Part shown: positions 31,290-44,100 of the stretch, in pieces
Layout of the letters: every line of letters starts with the position of its first letter
Position numbering within the stretch: the stretch's first letter is position 1
Assembly (NCBI RefSeq): GCF_003576645.1
Contig: NC_044919.1
Location: 34,637,362-34,701,361, forward strand
DNA length: 64,000 nt
Source: Ipomoea triloba
Lineage: Eukaryota; Streptophyta; Magnoliopsida; Solanales; Convolvulaceae
Direction of reading: 5' to 3'
The notes under the pieces: generated by a model
Database searches by the model: none
Told to the model about the DNA's origin: nothing
Seen by the model: the letters and a program-made list of their open reading frames with translations, nothing else
Program-made: the position numbers and the translations under genes

Positions 31290-32279
31290 AAAGAAGAGTA
31301 TCCGCATCTAGCAAATGGAAACATATATACATTAAGATGGATTTTTAAAATTTTCAATTTTTTAGTTTAATTACAAAATAATTGAAAGCATTAATTTCTG
31401 AGAACACATTCAGCGTGGGTGGTATAGTTGTATATAGATATGGAGATATTTTTAACTACATCCTTAACACGTGGTTCAAGATCAATATGACAAAAACGAA
31501 TAAAATATTGCAATCCAGAAACCACATTATATAATCAAATTCTATTTCTTAATTTGATCCCAGACTTTACAGTTGTATAGTTGGAGATCGAGCAATTTAT
31601 TAGAAATACTAAGCATAACCATTTTCATATTATTAATGCCATTAATTAGAGGGTTGATGAATATATTAGAAATACTAAGCATAACCATTTTCATATTATT
31701 AATGCCATTAATTAGAGGGTTGATGAATATAATCAAGATGATGGACAAGAGATTCACCATATTAGATATATTTTGAAATCGTAATATAAGTTCGTTAAAT
31801 TTACATGGACATGACATGACCTTATATATAGGATCGTATAGCCCTTATGTAATATTATATGCATTTGGTTATGCTAACATATGCTTAGATTACTTTTATA
31901 TTTTTAAGCTTATAATCTAAAAATGAAAATAGTTTAGATTTCTTTAAATTTACATATAAAGAGAATTGATCTCAATTTCTATTATAATTAAAGAGTCTCA
32001 TATGTGTTGAATTTCGAAGGTTGTTTATACTTTATATAGTAGTTTAAATTTATTCATTGTATTAATTCAATTTTCAAAAAAAAAAATATTAGAAGTTTAT
32101 TGCCTATAAAATATAATTTTTTTAGCTTCATAAAGATACAAATAAATATATAATTTAACAGTTGTACAACTATTTAACAAAATTAATATTTCATAGTTTT
32201 AATTAAAATTTTAAAAAGTATAAGTTATAAATTATAAACTTAAATAAACAAATATATTAATTAAATTTTTAATAAATTA
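31290..32279 (+). repeat. block D of the RING cluster, copy 1, with a 66-bp tandem duplication
   Basis: The segment from ATCTAGCAAATGGAAACATA to AAATAAACAAATATATTA is repeated in direct orientation at 36860-37918. Inside it a 66-bp unit beginning TAGAAATACTAAGCATAACC occurs twice in tandem (31601-31666, 31667-31732), while the other block has one degenerate version near 37152. The tandem unit leaves open frames on both strands (31542-31817 and 31573-31776), which I take as chance. Confidence 0.8.
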
Positions 32280-33690
32280 AAATAGATTGGATAAAAACAA
32301 CAATTAAAAATGTGAATAGAATCTACTTGCCCACAATATGATGGAAAATTATACCATGGACTTGATCAAAAACAACATTTAGATTATGCGCATTCAATTA
32401 ATATATTGTATACATTCCATTAATGAATTATGTCCCTATTAATGGATGGTATACTATGCTTACTGGTAGGACCACCCTCCAAGCAGACAGTCGGATCAAT
32501 AACCACAACAATTGGGCCGCACAGACAAGCCCAAATAATAACTAGACTAAGATGGCCAAAAAAAATACCCCACACGAAATAACTTAGGAGTTTAGCATGA
32601 TTAGATCTACTATTCACAATATAATATGGATTATGCTTCATATTTCTAATGGAACAAGGACTTCCAAATTCCAATTAGATATTTTATAGGTATTGCATTT
32701 TTGGAAAAAATGCTACATTTCCTAATAATTTTTCGTTTTCATGCTCAGTAATTATCGTTGATTAAAATATTAAAAATCAAAGTCAATCCAACACGAATAT
32801 CAATAAATTATAGAATATTTTTAATGAGATAAAATTTAATAGGACCTTGTATGACTCCTTATTTGGTATCCCATTCAATTATTATTTAAGAAAACAAATT
32901 TTTTTTTGAAATCATTAACTCAAAACCATTAATCATTTGATACCCTTCCAAACTCCCTTTCTCTCCCTCTTTTTAAATATTAAAAGATAAAGAAAATAAT
33001 AATCGAAATAAATTGAGTAAAGTATTAAAGACTATGATGGTTAAATTAACAATTTGAAATAAATAAGAGAATATGTTAAAAAATTTGATTAAAAATCAAA
33101 TGTTGCAAATCATTTTTTTTTTTGGTAGAATGGAGGGACCCAGGGTCCCGAAGATTAGCGACGCCTACAAGTTGCCACACCTGCAACATCACGCTAGAGG
33201 AGGATAACCAAGTCATCCGGGGGGTGCTCCAGGATAGTCAAGCCATGCGAGGAGATTTGACCAAGATTAGCCAAGAGGTCCGCATACTGGTTGCCCTCCC
33301 GAAAAGTATGGGTGACCTTCGCTTCTTGAAACTGGTTCAGGAGAAACTTACATATATAGTAATAAATAAATTCATATTCCTATTTCTAGAATTTAGCAAA
33401 TTTAATTTTGTCTCAAATGCATCATTTATTTGATGAATCATTAATTATTTGATAGATATTCCATTGATTTGGGTTCAAATTCTCAAATTTATTAAGGAAA
33501 CTCATTGAATTTAATGCCATCATTCGTATTCCTTTTTTGTCCATAATTTACTCATAAAAACCAACATAACTGTTCGTGCAAGTACCGTGCTTGGTCCCGA
33601 ACACGGTACCTCTAAATGCTCAATATAAACTTCAAACTTTCAACAACCTACAGTACCCATCATCTTCCCCAATCTCCAGCAGATCAAAAG
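32280..33690 (+). repeat. upstream block of the RING gene, copy 2
   Basis: Same ordered words as 27640-28985 but reverse-complemented. It begins AATAGATTGGATAAAAACAACAATT-like and runs through the GGGCCGCAC block (32510-32530), GTATGACTCC, AATCATTTGA and CAAATGTTGCAAATCA to the TATA-like CTCAATATAAAC leader before the RING copy at 33691. It is interrupted at 33113-33352 by a LINE fragment. It lacks about 150 bases present in copy 3 (the ATTAAACCCACTCTCAATCA segment). Confidence 0.75.
33113..33352 (-). mobile_element. 5'-truncated LINE end with RNase H-like codons
   Basis: On the minus strand it encodes FQEAKVTHTFREGNQYADLL, then ANLGQISSHGL and a stop. The H-x-x-R-x-x-N-x-x-A-D-x-L-A-N-L-G motif ends the RNase H-like domain of plant non-LTR elements. 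A short 3' UTR and a terminal A-tract (poly-T on the plus strand at 33113-33123) follow. Sister blocks at 35275 and 27990 read straight through AAATCA/TATATAGTAATAA without it, so the insertion limits are defined by comparison. Confidence 0.8.
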
Positions 33691-34119
33691 ATGCCCTCTA
33701 TATCATCATCATCATCTCCATTTCCATGGCTTCCACCCTTGAATTCCCACCCAAACTTTGCTGTATATATAACAGCACAGCAAAAACAATTTGAGGATGA
33801 TAATTACTCTACCCATTCCTTATATCCGGAGTTCGTGGTTGATTTCCATGTCAAGACTAAGTTCTACTCGGAGGATCAAACCAAGAAGGTTTCCATCCGA
33901 GGCTTAAACCTGCGCCGAAAGATCTTCTTTATGTGTAAACCCGGGGATCCCGAGCCCATGCAAGAAACCGACATCCATTCCATGCTCCATATCATGGGAA
34001 TACAATTTTCGCTAAACAATCTCCGTTGGCTAAACACTAATGATAACAGTTCCGACCCAGAAATGGTTTTTCTTGAAAGCGAGGATGAATTTGTGAAAAC
34101 CCTTGTAGGGTTTTTGTAG
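33691..34119 (+). pseudogene. RING-gene copy 2, 3'-truncated
   Basis: The frame from the ATG at 33691 starts with MPSISSSSSPFPWLPPL and follows the gene at 26713-27639 closely (NSHPNFAVYI, EFVVDFHVKTKFYS, CKPGDPEP, FLESEDEF) up to LVGF, then hits a stop at 34117-34119. The sequence diverges from the other copies at that point, so the entire second half including the RING is missing. An in-frame ATG at 33616 would extend it, but homology starts at 33691. If expressed it would be a ~142-residue RING-less protein. Confidence 0.8.
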
Positions 34120-34199
34120 ACATGTACAAGTGCTCCAAAAGAGATTGAGTCGTCATTGGTATGCCAGTGCAGGGTTTTTTGGGTGACTGTATTATTTGA

Positions 34200-35626
34200 G
34201 TAGTTTGAAATCCAAACAGTAATCTAATTTTAATTAAAATTTTAAAAAGTATAAATTATAAATTATAATCTTAAATAAACAAATTTATTAATTTAAAATT
34301 TTAATAAATTAAAATAGATTGGATAAGAACAACAATTAAAAAATGTGAATAGAATTTACTGGCCCACAATATGATGGCAAATTGGTCCAAAACAATATTC
34401 GAATTATACACATGTAGTTAATGTATTGTATATATTTCATTAACGAATTATGTCCCTATTAATGAATATAGTATACTAGGCTTACTGCCTCGGTAGGATC
34501 GCCCTCAAAGTAGTCGGTCGAATCGGTAACCACAACAATTGGGCCACACCGACAAGTCCAAATGTAATTGGACTAAGAGGGTCAAAAAAATACCATGAAA
34601 TAATTTACGAGATTTACATGATTGAACCTACTATTGTCTTCCTATTTTTAATGGAACAAAGGACTTCCAATTAGATATTTTTAAAGGTATTACATTTCTT
34701 CTTCTTTTTTTTTTTCTTTTTTTTCTTTTTTTTTTTTTTCATTTTCATGCTCCATTGTTGATTAAAAGGTTAAAAATCAAAGTCCATCCAACACAAATAT
34801 CAATAAAAATATAAGAATATTTTAAATGAGAAAAAAATTAATTGGACCTAGTATGACTCCTTATTTGGTATCCCATTCAATTATTATTTAACAAATTATT
34901 TCGTTTTTTTTTTCAAATCATTAACTCAATCAATACCACCATTAATCATTTGAAAAAATAATAATCATCAAATTAAAATAACTACTAGAAAAAATAAAAA
35001 CAGTCAACACATCATTCTCTATTAAACCCACTCTCAATCATTTAATCTTAAATTAAACTGATGAATCTAGCTGAAAAACCAAACAATTGACCTAATATAT
35101 ATATTCCAATCTCTTAATTAAACATCCTAATAAAATAAATTTAAATTTCATATTTTACTTTCTGGCATTTGAAATAAATTGAGTAAAGTATTAACGACTA
35201 TGATGGTTAAATTAACAATTTGAAATAAATAAGAGAATATGTTAAAAAATCTGATTAAAAATCAAATGTTGCAAATCATATATAGTAATAAATAAATTCA
35301 TATTCCTATTTATGGAATTTAGCAAATTTAATTTTGTCTCAAATGCATCATTTATTTGATGAATCATTAATTACGTGATAGATATTCCATTCATTTGGAT
35401 TCAAAATCACAAATTTATTAAGGAAATTCATTAAATTTAATGCAATCATTTCTTATTCTTTTTTGTCCATAATTTACTACACAAGAACCAATACAGCTGT
35501 TCGTGCAAGTACCGTGCAGTATTTTGTCCGGAACACCGTACCTCTAAATGCTCAATATATATAAACTACAAACTTTCAACAATGTACCGTACCCTTCATC
35601 CTCCCCAATCTCCAGCAGATCAAAAG
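34200..35626 (+). repeat. upstream block of the RING gene, copy 3
   Basis: Starts with a short remnant of block D (TTTTAATTAAAATTTTAAAAA, about 34228) and carries the complete upstream block without the LINE insertion of copy 2. It includes the GGGCCACACCGACAAG block (34540), a T-rich tract at 34700-34740, GAATCTAGCTGAAAAACC (35062) and the leader with ATATATATAAACTAC (35556) before the RING copy at 35627. Confidence 0.75.
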
Positions 35627-36100
35627 ATGCCCTCTTACTCATCGTCATCTCCATTTCCATGGCTTCCACCCTTGAATTCCCACCCAACCTTTGCTGTATA
35701 TATAACAGCACAGCAAAAACAATGGGGATCTTTTGACGAGGATTACTCTACCCATACCCCATATCCGGAGTTGGTGGTTGGTTTCCGCTGAGCAATCTCA
35801 GTTGGCTAGCTAAATACTAATGATAACAGTGCCAATTAACCCAGAAATGGTTTTTCTTGAAAGCGAGGATGAATTTGTGAAAACCCTTGTAGGGTTTATG
35901 AACAGGCTGAGAAACCTGCCCATTAACGAAGGCCTCAAGGTCTTGTTTGGAACGGCAGCGACTCGGATGCCATGCTCTCATGTCTTCCATGGGGACTGCA
36001 TTCTCAGGTGGTTAAAGGCTGATCATACTTGTCGTATTTGTCGTTACTCTCTGCCTTTCACGTGCAAAAATACCAGTTGTATTAATGCAACCAAGATTAC
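35627..36100 (+). pseudogene. RING-gene copy 3, two internal deletions
   Basis: The frame starts MPSYSSSSPFPWLPPL and follows the family to YPELVVGF, then stops at 35791. About 60 codons are missing before NPEMVFLESEDEF resumes in another frame (from about 35838). After LPINEGLKVL another ~110 codons are missing and the sequence jumps to FGTAATRMPCSHVFHGDCIL with an intact last ligand pair HTCRICR (about 36025-36050). The first C-x2-C pair of the RING is within the deletion. It is useful mainly as the unshifted reference for the RING end of the copy at 26713-27639. Confidence 0.8.
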
Positions 36101-36859
36101 GCACCGTCATGCAGCATCTTCCCGGAATGCCGTCTGTGTTCATCGTGGGCGTAACGTATGTACATACATCCAACGCAGCATGGCATCATATCCGAGTCAC
36201 AGTCCTTATCCCGGAGTTTCCGGTGTCGATTTCCAAAGCAGGCATCTCTCCCCCGCCTATAAATGATCACCTGCTTCTCCTCTTGCCATTCACTCAAATC
36301 TCTCTCTCTCTCTCTTCTCTTCTCTTCTCTACTGTATAAAACCACCATTAGGTTAACCTTGTTCTTATGTTTACATTCTTTGCTCCGATCCCACAATGGG
36401 ATGATCCACTATAGTATTTAATTTGTGCACATGGCCGGCCGGCCAAGTCATATATATCTGATATAAACCATTGCCATTTGACCGTGTTTGGGTCATATTG
36501 TTAACTATACTGTTTCATTGGAACATATATATTGTTCACAATATGATCCAAACAATGGTCAGATTGCTTAATGTTTGGTGAGAATTGGTCACTGACTTTG
36601 AAGGATCGATGAGGGACAGATCGATCGCCATGAGCAGGTTTACTTAATTACAACGATGACAAGCATTTCTAGTTTTGGAAGTTTAATAAATTTTTATTTG
36701 TATATGAACTAGATAGATTTTTGCCCTATATATTGCTCTTAACTATTTTTATATCTTTTTTCAAAAAAAAAAAAACAACTATTTTTATATCTTTGTTTGT
36801 GATGATAGATTTATTACTCTGCAAATACAGATCAGAGGCCATGGTTTTGGATGCGATCA
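36101..36859. other. DNA between RING copy 3 and block D copy 2
   Basis: No gene. Contains a (CT)n tract at 36298-36331 and the GGCCGGCCGGCC palindrome near 36431. A frame continuing from the RING pseudogene to 36266 has no family features. Confidence 0.5.
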
Positions 36860-37918
36860 GAGGCCATGGTATCGGCATCTAGCAAATGGAAACATAAAGA
36901 TGGATTTGTAAAATTTGTAATTTTTTTCTTCAATTACAAAATAATTGAAAGCATTTAATTTAGCTTAATTCTGAGCAGATTTAGTGTGGTACAGTTGTAT
37001 ATAGATGGAGATATTTTTTACATGTAGTTCAAGATATGAAAAAAAAAAAATAGAATCTTGCAATCCAGCAACCACATTATAATCAAATTCTATTTCTTAA
37101 TTTGGTCCACAGACCCTATATAGTATAGTTGTATAATTGGAGAGCGATTTAATTAGAAATACTATACATCATCATTTTCATGTTATTAATGTCCATAAGA
37201 GGGTTAATGAATAGTAGGATACAAGAGATTTATCATATTTAGATATATCTTAAAATGATAATATGAGTTATATCTACGTGGACATGACACGACATTATAT
37301 ATAATTAAGACCATATTAGATTACCCTCTATGTAATATGTGTTGGGTCATGGTAACACATGATTAGATTACTTCTATATTATATTTTTTAAGTTTGTAAT
37401 CTAAAAATAGCAATAGTACAGTCTAAATTTCTTTGAATTTACATATAAAAATAATTGATCTCAATTTTTATTATAAAGAGTCTTATAGTTATTTCGTTGG
37501 TAAATTTTAAGAGGTTCTTTACATTGTATTTTAAATTTATTCATTTTAATATGCATTAATCTACTTTTCAAAATTATAAGTTTATTGATTATAAAAGAAA
37601 AATAAAATATAGTTTAACAGTTGTTCAAATATGTAACAAAATTAAAATGTTATAGTTTTAATTAAAATTTTAAAAAGTATAAATTGTAGACTTTTTTTTA
37701 ACAGTCAATGCCCTCAATACAATTTCAACCTATAATGTCCTATTTGGAAGAACTACAAGAACGTCATTAAGCTACAAGCTATTTGAATATAAATTATAGA
37801 CATAAATAAACAAATTTATTAATTTAAAATAGATTGGATAAGAACAACAATTAAAAAATGTGAATACAATCTACTGGCCCACAATATGATAGCAAATTAT
37901 ACTGGCCAAAATGAGTTT
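36860..37918 (+). repeat. block D of the RING cluster, copy 2
   Basis: Direct repeat of 31290-32279: ATCTAGCAAATGGAAACATA, ATAATTGAAAGCATT, GTTGTATATAGATGGAGATA, CAACCACATTATAATCAAAT, ATGACACGACATTATATATA. It continues into the first 90 bases of the upstream block (GATTGGATAAGAACAACAAT, GGCCCACAATATGATAGCAA) and breaks off at about 37918 at a T-rich sequence. It contains a SINE absent from the other copy. Confidence 0.75.
37692..37788 (-). mobile_element. SINE, minus orientation
   Basis: About 97 bases with a terminal A-tract on the minus strand (TTTTTTTT at 37692) and, read on the minus strand, AGCTTGTAGCTTAATGAC and ACATTATAGGTTGAAATT, which resemble A- and B-box regions. It is flanked by ATAAATTGTAGAC (37679-37691) and ATAAATTATAGAC (37789-37801), a 13-bp duplication with one mismatch. 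The block at 31290-32279 lacks it. Confidence 0.7.
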
Positions 37919-38780
37919 TTTTTTTTTTGTTTTTTATTTTTTGTTTTTTGTTTTTTGTTTTTTTCAGCATTTTAGCATAGGTGGATGAGAGATATCAGAA
38001 AAAAGTTACTACAAATAGAGTTATTAAGGGACTCAATGTCAAGAAGAAAAGCATGCTTAATGTCGCAGGTGTGCCTTGGCGTGCCCAGCAAGCGCATGCA
38101 ATGCACATGCTAGTTGGTAGCGTAAAACATCCTCTTTTTTTTTTCCTTTAAAAAAAAAATTGGCTCTTTTTCCCTACCTGTTTATCTTACTTGGTACCTC
38201 AAAAATTGTGTTAACTTGGACAAATGTTGTTGCTCTAACAATTGCATAGAGTTTGAAATCACACTTATACTCAGAAGGCGTATTTCGATAACACACTAGC
38301 TTGACACTTCAGAGCGGCTGTCACTCTGAATAGAATTAATTTTTTTTGTTGGCTATTGCTAGTCACAATCAAACAATTCCGACCATTGCCAATTGGTGAC
38401 GGTCGAAATTGAACTTTTTTTCCAGAGTTTTGATTTTTAAGATGTTATGAAAAAAATTTACATAGATAAATTAAATATTTTCATTCTTAAAATATTTCAT
38501 CGAATGAAATATAAAACTTTTTTATATATTAAAATTTAAATTTCATTCATGGTATATTTTGTTCTCTAAACCAAAATTCCAATTTCCAATTTCCCAAACC
38601 GGCGAAGTGCTTGGACCCGGTTTGCGTTCACCGTAAGGCCGGGCCGATGAAAATCCCGTTATTGACTTTTAGTCACACACACCGATAAACGACAACGACC
38701 CAACGTCACAGCTTCTAAACGACGCCGTCGGCTTCCCTACCCCCAAGCTGACATTAGCTGGCACCACACTCAACACTCCT
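37919..38780. other. intergenic DNA before the IQD gene
   Basis: A (T5-8 G)-type tract at about 37917-37965, then unique-looking DNA without coding sequence. The last 200 bases become GC-richer (TAAACGACGCCGTCGGC at about 38714) and probably contain the IQD promoter; no clear TATA box was identified. Confidence 0.45.
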
Positions 38781-41111
38781 TTACTTGAAGTTCCTATCAA
38801 GAAGAAGAAGCAACAAAAAATCCCCCCATTTCACCTCTGAATCATCCGATTTCAATTCTACTAAATCCGATTGCCGGCTTCTCAGCCGAGCCAAAAAATG
38901 AGAACTGTGTTAACTCCAGATTTCACTTTCACCTGACTAGATCATTGGCTGATCGATCGGTCTACTCAACCGACAACAAGGTTCTTTCCTTCCCTCTCTC
39001 TCTCTCTGCACTTTGACTCTTCAAATTCTTTGTGGTTTTCTTCGTGTTTATGTTGGGAGCATACAAGCAATTCACGCACTTTGATGAGCTATGTGTCTAT
39101 AGATCTGCATTGTTGCCGCTGAGTTGAGTTCCCAATCCTTGTGTTCGAATCGGATATTCGGTTTCCTTTCACTTTTAATTTGATGAATTATTGAAGTAGT
39201 GAATTGTGGAGTGCGAGCTGGGGCTTGGTACGGCGTGGAAATTTGCCGCATTAGCAGAAGAAAGTAGAAACTTTACCTTAAATAGCTAGTTCTAGTTAGG
39301 TGAGGCTAGGAAATATTGAGTTTTGCATGCGTTTGATTATATGCATCACGAACAACCGATATTAGGATTTTAGTTTGATTTCAATATGACTGCATAATCT
39401 TAGAAGCTCCCTGTGGCATATTCATAATTAATCAGCAATTCAGCTTGTTGTTGCAACTACCTCCTTAAGCATTATAATGCTATCTTGTAACCCTAATTTC
39501 AGACCCCAAATGCTAGGCACAAGCTGTTCAAGTATTACTAGAAGATTTAAAAGTACAACTCAATTTTCTTATCATTCACAATGTGGCATATGACACTATG
39601 ACAGAGAATATATAGAAGCATACAAAGGGAAAGACAGAAAGTAGTTGCACAAAAGTGTGCATGTTATTAAGTAATTGAAGTGCTTAAGGTTTTAACACAG
39701 CACTCTATCTTGGAAAAAATCTTTTGCTGATTGGCCCTAGAAGGCATGATGGCAAAGCTCAATCCCAACAAGAAGCTATTTGCACAAGGTTTTTTCTATG
39801 GTTTTCTATACTAATTTAATGCTTCAACAATATCATATCATCATTTTTCTAGTTGCACCATTGATTACTCGACCAAAAGATTACATGGAAAGAGCCATAG
39901 CATTTGCATGCCTTAGAAGAACTATTTAGAAGGATGCTTATCCAGCCACTTATTTTTTGCAGTAAATTTGTAAATGAGGAAAACTTCAGTTCCACATAAA
40001 ATGCCTAGCACTTTCAAGTTTTTTCTTTGACCTATAGTGCAAGAGCTTTCAATCAATTTCATAGATATGGATGCCATGGATGTAATAATGTCCCTTAACT
40101 GATTGTTTGGCTCTATCACGATTACTGCCTATCATTCAGTAGTTTCTGAATTTTCATCTGTTTCACTCATTATCCTTGTGGATTATCACGGCTTCCATCT
40201 TTGCTTACATTGCACAGTCTAACTTTGCATGACAGTGATTTCACTAATGTGGATTATTTCAGCTTCCAGTCTAGCTTACATCTGCTGCACTCATTAAAAG
40301 AAATCACTTCCCTTTAAGCAAGACAAGTGACACAAAGTCAGTCAGTCAAAGGCAAATCAATGGTCGAAAGAATAGTTTTCAAAAAAAAAAAAAATGGTTG
40401 AAAGAATAAGTTAGGCGTGTTTTTATGGCTAAAGAATGACCTCTTTTCTCTTCTTTTTTTTTCTTCTCTAGCAGCAGTTGGCTGCTTTCTTCTTCTCTTT
40501 GAAGTTAGATTTCTTTTCCTTAGCTTGTGAACTTAATGCAATAGAATTTTACTTGCTCTAATACACTTGTATATAATGTTTGTTTTGAGGACAAAGATCG
40601 TATGTTGTTCACTTTGCTTTTTTTTATTGGAATTTTAATTCTTGAAACTGAAACATGGCCCTATCATTGACAAAAGAACATCAAACATTGTTGTGACGTT
40701 CCAAAAGGGAGATGCTCAATAGAATATAGAATAGTGAAGTGCTAGTCTCTCATTGTTTGGTAGGTAAAATCTTTAAGTTTAACATGGATATGCTTTTAGC
40801 TTGATTATCAGTGTTTAAGATTAATATGGTTCTGCATTGAGCTCTTTTGAAGCCTACCCTGGTTTGAATGTTATTATTTGTTTGTGGAATTGCACTGCCC
40901 CTTCTGCATTTCTTCCTTTCAGAGAGTACTTTTCTTTTAAGCAACCAGTTTTTAAACAACAGGTGTCCACTGTTTTAAAGAATTGCTTATTATCTTTTTG
41001 CTGTTATCTGGCCGTTCTTCTTAATAAGTATATATCAACTTGGTGAATTACTAAATTTCTTAAGATTTTCTGCTTCAGGTTTGAGGTTGGTAGAGCTGAA
41101 GCAACTTTGCC
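38781..41111 (+). other. probable 5' leader of the IQD gene with a ~2.1-kb intron
   Basis: A CT-rich, exon-like stretch (about 38781-38980) ends in ACAACAAG/GTTCTTTCC, a possible donor. A strong acceptor TTTTCTGCTTCAG at 41078 precedes the 33-base leader before the ATG at 41112. No coding sequence lies between. IQD genes often have an intron in the 5' leader; this one is inferred from the splice-like ends only. Short frames inside it have no features. Confidence 0.4.
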
Positions 41112-44100
41112 ATGGGAGTTTCAGGGAAGTGGATTAGGTCACTGATTGGTTTGAAAAGACCTGAGAAATCACTTGCAACTGAAAAGGGTGAAAATGTGAG
41201 TGTCATCTTCTTAAAAATGCTATTTGTCTCCCAATAGATTTATTTTTATTTTCTCCTAAATCTTTTCCAATTTAGCAAAACCTAACAGTTACATAAAAAT
41301 GTCATATTATATGCCTCACCTGCTAAAATTATTTTATTCCATATATTACATTATAAATAGAGTGTGTGTTTTCTTTAGCTACCTAGTGACACTTTTGATA
41401 TTTTGTAGTTTCATTTTTCTGTAAGAACATTTTAAACAAATCCCTTCAACCTCCCCAGTAATATGTCCCTTAAAATTGAATTAAATTCTACTCCTACCTT
41501 CTAGATACTGAGATCCTACACTCTAATGTATGCTTATTTAAAATTCAGCAGCATAAGTAGGCAAGCCATGAGATTTATTCATTTTTCTCAATATGCTATT
41601 TCCCAAGATGTTTACCCAAAATTAAAGGGTATGTCTTGATAAGATTGCTGTTTTATTGCAGGAAAGTTTATTACTATGACATCATTTCTTGAAAACCATT
41701 AGTTTTTATCTGTATCTTTTTTGTTTTCCTGTCTAGTTAGTTACTCTAAACTTAAATAAACTTGTTGTCAAGGATGCTCAAATTATGTCCAAATGCAGAA
41801 AAGTGCAGGCACTAGAAAGTCTAGGCATAGGAGAAAGCATTCTGTTGAGATTGATAGTGACCTAATTCAGAGTGAGTTCAGTCAAAATGATAATGCTTCT
41901 ACATCAGTTGAAGATTTCAAAGTATCTTCAGCTCCGGTTGCTGTTGGTTCACCTTCATGCTCACACCAATTGGAGGATACAGTTCAAATTCAACAGAGTA
42001 TGAGAGAAGAATGGGCAGCCATACGCATTCAAACAGCTTTTAGAGGATTTCTGGTACTGAATTTGCTCTTAATACATAACTTATGTCAGTTGGTACATAT
42101 ATTGTTCTCTGTTTAGTTGAAATCTTCTTTTAGCTTTTGCTGCCTGGATTTTGCCTCGTTTTTTTTTTTTTTCTTTTCTTTTTCTTTTTCTGAATAACCT
42201 GCAAAGAGTCTTAATGTAATCATTATGTTCTCGTTTTTCTTCCTTTTAATTATGTCTTATTATGGATCCAATTTTCTATAAATATATTTAGTATTTCTTT
42301 TCTTATGACTTTAAAAAGGAAAAATTAATATTTTAATATTAATAAATTATTATTATTATTATTATTATGTGATTAAGTGAATTGGGCATCAAGTCATCAA
42401 AACATATTGATGTGGCATTCCAATCACCTTTAACTTGGAGGTTACTTGCAATAACATGTCAAATGTAGTTGATTGCACTTTTTTTCTAAGTTCAGGTGTC
42501 TAATTGAAGTTTTTTCTAGTTCGAGAGCTTAATTGCACTAACATGAAAATAGTTCAAGGGCTTATTTGACCTGTATCCCTATAAATTATTAGGGAATTTA
42601 CTGTCTCTTAATCAATACTCACGTTAAGTGGCCCAATATTTAGTAAAGTCCTTTTCAAGATGAAATTCCAATTCAATTAGACAGGCCCCCAACTGTAGTT
42701 CATAGGGACACGGATTTTCAACCTCTAGTCTCAAGTTTCACAGTATTTGGTACTAACCATATATTTAGTTTTTATTTGCATCTATGTGTTTGCCCTTGAG
42801 TGAGCCATGGTGACTTGAGGAAAGGTATGAAGAGTGAACTGACTGAACTCTTAATATTAACTAAAAGAACGTGGAGGGTACTATTAGGCGGCATTGGTTT
42901 GACATACATGATGGGTGATGGCAAATCTGGAATGGGAGGTTAAATTTCCTAATAGCTTGGCCACTTCATGCAATATTGAAGTAAATATTTGACCCACTTT
43001 CCTCTCATGTAGTGGCTGCAATTTGAAAGCATCTGTTTTCTCTTATGGTCTTTGTATAACCTCCTAAAGATCTACATTGCACAGACTGTTTCTTTTTATT
43101 TCGCTTACTATTCAATCAATAACTTTCTGTTTATAAGTATCATAGTCCTTTGCGATTGGGTTTTCCATTTCCCCCATGTTTTCATTTGGTTAGTGAAAAG
43201 AAGGGTGTTGTTACTTTGAACCTTGTATTGTTTCTCTGCTTTTGACACTTGAATATTGTTTAAAATGTTTAAAATACTAATTGTTAGGCTAGGCGAGCTC
43301 TACGGGCTTTAAAAGGATTAGTGAGACTTCAAGCACTAGTCAGGGGCCATGCTGTAAGAAAACAAGCTGCTATCACTCTCCGTTGTATGCAAGCTCTTGT
43401 AAGAGTTCAAGCTCGTGTCCGAGCAAGGCGTGTTCGCATGGCACTGGAAAGTCAAACTGCACATCAGAAGCTTCAGCAGCAACTAGAACATGATGCCCGT
43501 GTCCGGGAAATAGAAGTAAGCAGTTCCTAATGCTATCACTTTGAATTTCTTTTTTTCAATGTTGCCAATATTGAATAAGGACACTATTACTGTCCTGTGG
43601 CTTTGAGAAATGATGTGAAAACCTTTTATCAGGGGGAGGGTTGATAGGAAAAATATTTAGTAAACAATTGTTAGTGTCATTTTTACATTTTGGCAAGTAA
43701 CACAATAACACATTAATGTTCTTATCTGGCTGTTAACCAAAGAATTTCAATACATATATTTTATCATATGTACATGGTCCAATTTTTGGTTTCTTGAGTC
43801 ACAGATTATCCACTATATCATCAGTGCTTTCTTTGTCAATGCACACAATAGTAATGATAGTTCTTGTCCTTGTATGATTTAAGCTCTTGATGTGAAAGTG
43901 TTCGTGCAGATTGGGAGCTTTTATTTTCCCCCGATGCCTAAACTGGTGTCAAGATTGGTAGTTTGTGGTCATTAGCATAAACATGCATCTTATTTCCTCT
44001 GTCGTCGTAACTCCAATTTTCAGGAAGGTTGGTGTGACAGCATTGGGTCTGTTGAACAAATTCAAGCCAAACTGTTAAAGAGACAAGAGGCTGCAGCAAA

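Noticed and set aside
36085..36396. Frames on both strands downstream of RING copy 3
   Set aside because: They run through the (CT)n tract and pseudogene DNA; no domain continuity.
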